Source: Microbacterium testaceum StLB037 (GTDB lineage Bacteria; Actinomycetota; Actinomycetes; Actinomycetales; Microbacteriaceae). From it: a stretch of 64,000 bases of DNA. Made by a program: the position numbers and the translations under genes. The stretch lies in contig NZ_VTQH01000001.1 of assembly GCF_008763945.1 (NCBI RefSeq), forward strand, positions 1,116,110-1,180,109. Reading direction: 5' to 3'. The notes under the pieces were generated by a model. It did not search any database, had not been told where the DNA came from, and saw nothing but the letters and a program-made list of their open reading frames with translations. Below, piece by piece: positions 59,822 to 64,000 of the stretch. Position 1 is the stretch's first letter. Every line of letters starts with the position of its first letter.

Positions 59822-60217
59822 GCCTCCATCATGCGTCGGTGGGCCCTGTGGAGAGGTAGCCCTCGCGATAAAACGCAGGACATCCGGCCCTCGCGGTGCC
59901 GATCCCGCACGGCCGACGGCATCCGACCGCCGATACTCCCGCGTTGCGTCGTCCCCTCCGCGGTGAACCGTCCCGGACGGCTCCGGCATCCGGGACGGCG
60001 CTCCGGCTCCGGTGCGTCCACCTCACCCCGTACGAGTAAGCACCCCGTGCGCGTGAGCGCTCCGTCCCCGTAAGCACCCCGTATGCGTCCGTCGGCGACC
60101 CGTAGGGAAAGCGTTAGGACGCCCGGATGCCACGACCCGGCGGAGTTGTATCGACACACGTAGCCGCCCCGCGGCGCCCGCGGATCCCCGCGGTACAGAC
60201 CCGAACCTGGAGTCGTC
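59822..60217. other. Long region upstream of the kdp operon
   Basis: 396 nt between arfB (minus) and the first kdp ORF (plus). It holds a CCGTCCCGG-N13-CCGGGACGG hairpin (59968-59998), a four-copy 17-bp repeat array (60026-60093) and AT-richer TAGGGAAAGCGTTAGGA (60103-60119), which may be the kdp promoter. A frame beginning at ATG 60127 runs into kdpF but its first part has no protein-like composition, so I do not call it. Confidence 0.6.
60026..60093 (+). promoter_or_regulatory. Four tandem 17-bp iterons upstream of kdp
   Basis: Four head-to-tail units, 60026-60042, 60043-60059, 60060-60076 and 60077-60093, with consensus near CCCCGTNNGCGTRAGCA. Units 1-3 are most alike; unit 4 keeps only the CCCCGT and GCGT blocks. 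Iteron spacing and position just before the kdp genes suggest a binding array for a response regulator such as KdpE. Confidence 0.65.
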
Positions 60218-60358
60218 GTGCTCGATGTCGTCTTCCTCGCCGTGACCGTCGCGCTGTTCGCGCTGGTCGCGCTCGTCGCCAAGGGGGTCGAGAAGCTGGG
60301 CCCCGAGGCCCGCCCCTCGTCCGCCCGCCCGACCTCACGAGGGGGCGAGCAGTCGTGA
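60218..60358 (+). CDS. Small single-helix membrane protein preceding kdpF
   Basis: A 46-aa ORF, too short for ordinary ORF calling. GTG start with CTGGAG upstream; sequence LDVVFLAVTVALFALVALVA forms one transmembrane helix, followed by KGVEKLGPE and a polar tail. It ends in a GTGA overlap with kdpF. Similar tiny proteins ending in a KGVEKL-like motif occur before kdpF in other actinobacteria as I recall; the function is unknown and may be assembly of the Kdp complex. Confidence 0.72.
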   Translation: MLDVVFLAVTVALFALVALVAKGVEKLGPEARPSSARPTSRGGEQS

Positions 60359-60444
60359 TCGTCTTCTCGATCCTCGCCGCGGTCCTCGCGGTCGCCGCCG
60401 TCGTGTACCTCGTGGTCGCGCTCGTGCGTCCGGAGAAGTTCTGA
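60355..60444 (+). CDS. kdpF: K+-transporting ATPase subunit KdpF
   Basis: A 29-aa single-helix subunit that stabilises KdpFABC. GTG start, hydrophobic FSILAAVLAVAAVVYLVVAL and the conserved C-terminal RPEKF. It ends 3 nt before the kdpA ATG. Confidence 0.88.
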   Translation: MIVFSILAAVLAVAAVVYLVVALVRPEKF

Positions 60445-60447
60445 CCC

Positions 60448-62130
60448 ATGGATTCCGGAACCATCTGGTCGATCGTCCTGACAAGCCTCACGCTCATCGT
60501 CGCCCTGGGCCTGGCGTATCGCCCCCTCGGTGACTACATCGCCCGCATCTACACCGGCGAGCGCGATCTCGCCGTCGAGCGCGGCACGTACCGCGTGATC
60601 GGCGTCGACCCCCGCAGCGCCCAGACCTGGCAGGCGTACCTGCGCTCGGTGCTGCTGTTCTCGTTCGTCGGCGTCGTGTTCGTCTACGCGATCATGCGCC
60701 TGCAGGCGGTGCTGCCGCTCTCGCTCGGCTTCGACGCCCCGAGTGAGGCGCTGTCGTTCAACACCGCGGTGTCGTTCGTGACGAACACCAACTGGCAGTC
60801 GTACGGCGGAGAGACCACCCTTGGCTACACGGTGCAGTTCGCCGCGCTGACGGTGCAGAACTTCGTCAGCGCCGCCGTCGGCATCGCCGTCGCCGTGGCC
60901 CTCGTGCGCGGCTTCGCCTACCGCCGCAGCGGCGTGATCGGCAACTTCTGGGTCGACCTCGTCCGCGGCACCTACCGTCTGCTGCTGCCCTTTTCGATCG
61001 TCGCGGCCGTCGTTCTGCTCGCCGGTGGCGTGATCCAGAACCTCTCCGGATTCACGGATGCCACGACGGTGGCGGGAGCGGCACAGTCCATCCCCGGTGG
61101 CCCGGTGGCCTCGCAGGAGGCCATCAAGCTCCTCGGCACCAACGGCGGCGGCATCTTCAACACCAACTCCGCCCACCCGTTCGAGAACCCCACCCCCTGG
61201 ACGAACCTCTTCGAGATCTTCCTCATGCTCGTGATCCCGTTCTCGCTCCCCCGCGCCTTCGGTCGGATCGTCGGCGACAACCGCCAGGGTTACACGATCC
61301 TGGGCGTGATGGGCGCGATCTTCGTGGCATCCGCGGCCCTGCTCACCTGGGCCGAGCTGGCCGGTGGCGGCACGGCCCCGACGCTCGCGGGCGGCGCGAT
61401 GGAGGGCAAGGAGGTGCGCTTCGGCATCTTCGGCTCGACGCTCTTCGGCACCACCAGCACGCTCACCTCGACCGGTGCCGTCAACTCGATGCACGACAGC
61501 TACACCGCTCTCGGCGGCATGATGCCGATGATCAACATGATGCTCGGCGAGATCGCCCCCGGCGGCGTCGGCTCGGGCCTGTACGGCATGCTCATCCTCG
61601 CCGTGATCGCCGTCTTCGTCGGCGGCCTGCTGATCGGTCGCACGCCCGAGTACCTGGGCAAGAAGATCGGGCCGAGGGAGATCAAGCTCGCGAGCCTGTA
61701 CATCCTCGTCACGCCCACGCTCGTGCTCGCCGGAACCGCTCTGAGCTTCGGGGTTCCCGGCATCCGAGACGATGTCGAGAGCACGTCGATCCTCAACCCG
61801 GGCGTGCACGGCCTGAGCGAGGTGCTCTACGCCTTCACCTCGGCGGCGAACAACAACGGCTCCGCCTTCGCCGGTCTCACCGCGAACACCCCGTGGTTCA
61901 ACACCGCGCTGGGCGTGGCGATGCTGCTCGGCCGGTTCCTGCCGATCGTGTTCGTCCTGGCCCTGGCCGGTTCTCTCGCTGCCCAGGATGCCGTGCCCTC
62001 CACCGCCGGAACGCTGCCGACGCACCGCCCGCAGTTCGCGGGTCTGCTCGCCGGCGTGGCCGTGATCGTCACGGCGCTCACCTACTTCCCGGTCCTCACC
62101 CTGGGGCCCCTCGCCGAAGGACTCTCCTGA
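60448..62130 (+). CDS. kdpA: K+-transporting ATPase subunit KdpA
   Basis: A 560-aa potassium-channel-like subunit that binds and passes K+. Four selectivity-filter-like loops are visible, for example [10 protein letters not shown], the [19 protein letters not shown] loop, [11 protein letters not shown] and [12 protein letters not shown]. About ten transmembrane helices. Normal length. It sits 3 nt after kdpF and 2 nt before kdpB. Confidence 0.97.
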   Translation: MDSGTIWSIVLTSLTLIVALGLAYRPLGDYIARIYTGERDLAVERGTYRVIGVDPRSAQTWQAYLRSVLLFSFVGVVFVYAIMRLQAVLPLSLGFDAPSEALSFNTAVSFVTNTNWQSYGGETTLGYTVQFAALTVQNFVSAAVGIAVAVALVRGFAYRRSGVIGNFWVDLVRGTYRLLLPFSIVAAVVLLAGGVIQNLSGFTDATTVAGAAQSIPGGPVASQEAIKLLGTNGGGIFNTNSAHPFENPTPWTNLFEIFLMLVIPFSLPRAFGRIVGDNRQGYTILGVMGAIFVASAALLTWAELAGGGTAPTLAGGAMEGKEVRFGIFGSTLFGTTSTLTSTGAVNSMHDSYTALGGMMPMINMMLGEIAPGGVGSGLYGMLILAVIAVFVGGLLIGRTPEYLGKKIGPREIKLASLYILVTPTLVLAGTALSFGVPGIRDDVESTSILNPGVHGLSEVLYAFTSAANNNGSAFAGLTANTPWFNTALGVAMLLGRFLPIVFVLALAGSLAAQDAVPSTAGTLPTHRPQFAGLLAGVAVIVTALTYFPVLTLGPLAEGLS

Positions 62131-62132
62131 TC

Positions 62133-64000
62133 ATGTCCGCCACCCTGACCCACGACCCCGCGCCCGTCGAGGCGCCCGCCGCCCCGCGCCGCGCGTTCAG
62201 CGCCGCGCAGGTCGTCGCCGCCCTGCCGGGCGCCGCGAAGAAGCTCAACCCCGCCGCGCAGTGGCGCAATCCCGTGATGTTCCTCGTCTGGGTGGGCGCC
62301 GCCCTGACGACGCTCATCGCGATCGCCGAGCCGTTCCTCGGCGGCTCCGACGGGTCGCTCCCCTTCGGCTTCACCTGGGGCATCGCCGTGTGGCTGTGGC
62401 TCACGGTGTTCTTCGCGAACATCGCCGAGTCGGTCGCCGAAGGCCGCGGCAAGGCGCAGGCGGCGACCCTGCGCAAGACGCGCACGACGACCTCGGCCCG
62501 CCGCGTGGTCGCGTACGCGGCCGACGACCCCGGGGCTCGAAACGCCGCCACCGAGGACGTCCCCTCGGGCGACCTCCGCGTCGGCGACATCGTGCTGGTC
62601 GAGACCGGTGAGCTCATCCCCGGCGACGGCGACATCGTCTCGGGTATCGCGACGGTCGACGAGTCGGCCATCACGGGCGAGTCCGCCCCGGTCGTGCGCG
62701 AGTCGGGTGGCGACCGCAGCGCCGTCACCGGCGGCACGCGCGTGCTGAGCGACCGCATCGTGGTGAAGATCACCTCGAAGCCGGGCGAGACCTTCGTCGA
62801 CCGCATGATCGCCCTGGTCGAGGGCGCGTCGCGTCAGCGCACACCCAACGAGATCGCGCTGAACATCCTGCTCGCGAGCCTGTCGATCGTCTTCGTCGTC
62901 GTGGTGCTCGTCCTGAACCCGATCGCCTCCTACGCGGCATCACCGGTGTCGATCCCGGTCCTGGTCGCGCTGCTGGTCTGCCTGATCCCCACGACCATCG
63001 GGGCACTGCTGAGCGCGATCGGCATCGCCGGTATGGACCGCCTCGTGCAGCGCAACGTGCTCGCGATGTCGGGCCGCGCGGTCGAGGCCGCGGGAGATGT
63101 CACGACCCTGCTGCTGGACAAGACGGGCACCATCACCTACGGCAATCGCCGCGCCTCGGCCTTCGTTCCTCTCGACGGCGTCGGCGGCCCCATGCTCGCG
63201 GAGTACGCCTCGCTGTCGTCCCAAGCCGATCCCACGCCCGAGGGCGTCTCGGTGGTCGAGCTCGCCGCGGCCCAGGGCATCGTCGCCGAGATGCCCCGGG
63301 GTGCGGAGCCCGTGCCCTTCACCGCCCAGACCCGTATGAGCGGCCTCGACCTGGTCGACGGCACGCAGGTGCGCAAGGGCGCCGCATCGGCCGTGGTGGC
63401 CTGGCTCGCGGCATCCGGTTCCCCCGTTCCCGAGGCTCTGCGGGCTCAGCTGCAGAGCGAGACGGATGCCATCTCTCAGTCGGGCGGCACGCCCCTGGTC
63501 GTGGCGACTCTCGGCGCGGGGCAGGGCCGCGTGCTCGGTGTCATCCACCTCAAGGACGTCGTCAAGGACGGCCTACGCGAACGCTTCGGCGAGCTGCGCG
63601 CGATGGGGATCCGCACCGTGATGATCACGGGCGATAATCCCCTCACCGCCAAGGCGATCGCCGCCGAGGCGGGCGTCGACGACTTCCTCGCCGAGGCCAC
63701 GCCCGAAGACAAGCTCGCCCTCATCCAGCGCGAGCAGGAGGGCGGCAACCTCGTCGCGATGACCGGCGACGGCACGAACGACGCCCCCGCGCTGGCGCAG
63801 GCCGACGTGGGCGTCGCGATGAACACGGGCACCTCGGCCGCGAAAGAGGCCGGCAACATGGTCGACCTCGACTCCGACCCGACCAAGCTCATCGACATCG
63901 TGCGCATCGGAAAGCAGCTGCTCATCACGCGCGGAGCCCTGACCACGTTCTCGCTCGCCAACGACATCGCGAAGTACTTCGCGATCATCCCGGCGATGTT
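62133..64000 (+). CDS. kdpB: K+-transporting ATPase subunit KdpB, 3' end outside window
   Basis: P-type ATPase subunit, first ~622 codons present (family length about 680-700). Motifs: the A-domain [12 protein letters not shown], phosphorylation aspartate in [24 protein letters not shown] and [22 protein letters not shown]. Energises K+ uptake through KdpA. The N-terminal ~25 residues are Ala/Pro-rich. kdpC and perhaps kdpDE should follow beyond the window. Confidence 0.97.
   Translation, partial: MSATLTHDPAPVEAPAAPRRAFSAAQVVAALPGAAKKLNPAAQWRNPVMFLVWVGAALTTLIAIAEPFLGGSDGSLPFGFTWGIAVWLWLTVFFANIAESVAEGRGKAQAATLRKTRTTTSARRVVAYAADDPGARNAATEDVPSGDLRVGDIVLVETGELIPGDGDIVSGIATVDESAITGESAPVVRESGGDRSAVTGGTRVLSDRIVVKITSKPGETFVDRMIALVEGASRQRTPNEIALNILLASLSIVFVVVVLVLNPIASYAASPVSIPVLVALLVCLIPTTIGALLSAIGIAGMDRLVQRNVLAMSGRAVEAAGDVTTLLLDKTGTITYGNRRASAFVPLDGVGGPMLAEYASLSSQADPTPEGVSVVELAAAQGIVAEMPRGAEPVPFTAQTRMSGLDLVDGTQVRKGAASAVVAWLAASGSPVPEALRAQLQSETDAISQSGGTPLVVATLGAGQGRVLGVIHLKDVVKDGLRERFGELRAMGIRTVMITGDNPLTAKAIAAEAGVDDFLAEATPEDKLALIQREQEGGNLVAMTGDGTNDAPALAQADVGVAMNTGTSAAKEAGNMVDLDSDPTKLIDIVRIGKQLLITRGALTTFSLANDIAKYFAIIPAM

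Noticed and set aside
60127-60444. A 105-codon frame starting before kdpF
   Set aside because: Its N-terminal part overlaps the 46-aa ORF out of frame and is Arg/Pro-rich; only the last 29 codons resemble KdpF, with a GTG start at 60355.
59797-62025. A 742-codon open frame antisense to kdpA and its upstream region
   Set aside because: Shadow frame; kdpA on the other strand has full family features.
1-64000. tRNA, rRNA, transposase, integrase or phage genes
   Set aside because: None recognised on either strand.

Overview
The window is high-GC DNA (roughly 70 % G+C) with GTG/TTG starts, many 4-nt stop/start overlaps, and many start codons only 6-8 nt downstream of a TANNNT box. Together with the gene families present (HpxO, NCS1 permease, LLM oxidoreductases, WS/DGAT, YcnI/CopC, KdpFABC) this points to an actinobacterium, most likely a Microbacteriaceae such as Microbacterium. 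That placement is inference; no rRNA or marker gene is present.

1-12.3 kb is a purine-ring (ureide) catabolic island. On the minus strand run an NCS1 permease, an Asp/Glu/hydantoin racemase, allantoinase, an acetamidase/formamidase-family protein, an AtzH/HpxZ-amidase fusion, a PucG-type ureidoglycine-glyoxylate aminotransferase and allantoate amidohydrolase (cut by the window edge). On the plus strand are an XRE-cupin regulator, OHCU decarboxylase, hydroxyisourate hydrolase and the FAD urate hydroxylase HpxO. Together they would take urate to allantoin, ureidoglycine, oxalurate and glycine; the fused amidase and the formamidase-like enzyme are well placed to finish off oxalurate/oxamate. Two near-identical palindromes sit between the permease and the regulator.

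12.5-17.9 kb holds an AhpD-like protein, a frameshifted M20 peptidase, a polar amino-acid ABC importer and a GNAT acetyltransferase. 17.9-22.4 kb has an APC permease, a GNAT, a DUF1684 protein, an LLM oxidoreductase and two clusters of palindromic intergenic repeats. 22.4-35.7 kb is a divergent pair of operons. Leftward: FAD-linked D-hydroxyacid oxidase, peptide/nickel-type ABC importer and PLP aminotransferase. Rightward: two LLM monooxygenases, a large FAD/NAD(P)-binding protein and a GNAT. This looks like uptake and oxidative cleavage of an unknown small N- or S-containing organic compound.

35.7-46.5 kb: PhzF/MarR divergent from an FAD monooxygenase, apt, a GH13 alpha-glucosidase with a perfect LacI operator followed by its LacI gene, a DUF4190/septum-formation-like membrane protein, a ferredoxin-reductase-like flavoprotein, an M20 amidohydrolase and a small membrane protein. 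46.6-52.9 kb: a sugar ABC importer lacking an ATPase, a zinc metallopeptidase and a copper module (membrane protein, YcnI, CopC). 53.2-57.2 kb: WS/DGAT acyltransferase, GNAT, VanZ-like protein and serine hydrolase. 57.3-64 kb is a potassium region: a KimA-like K+ importer, ArfB, then a four-copy 17-bp repeat array in front of a tiny membrane ORF, kdpF, kdpA and kdpB (cut by the window edge).

I saw no tRNA, rRNA, CRISPR array, insertion sequence or prophage gene.
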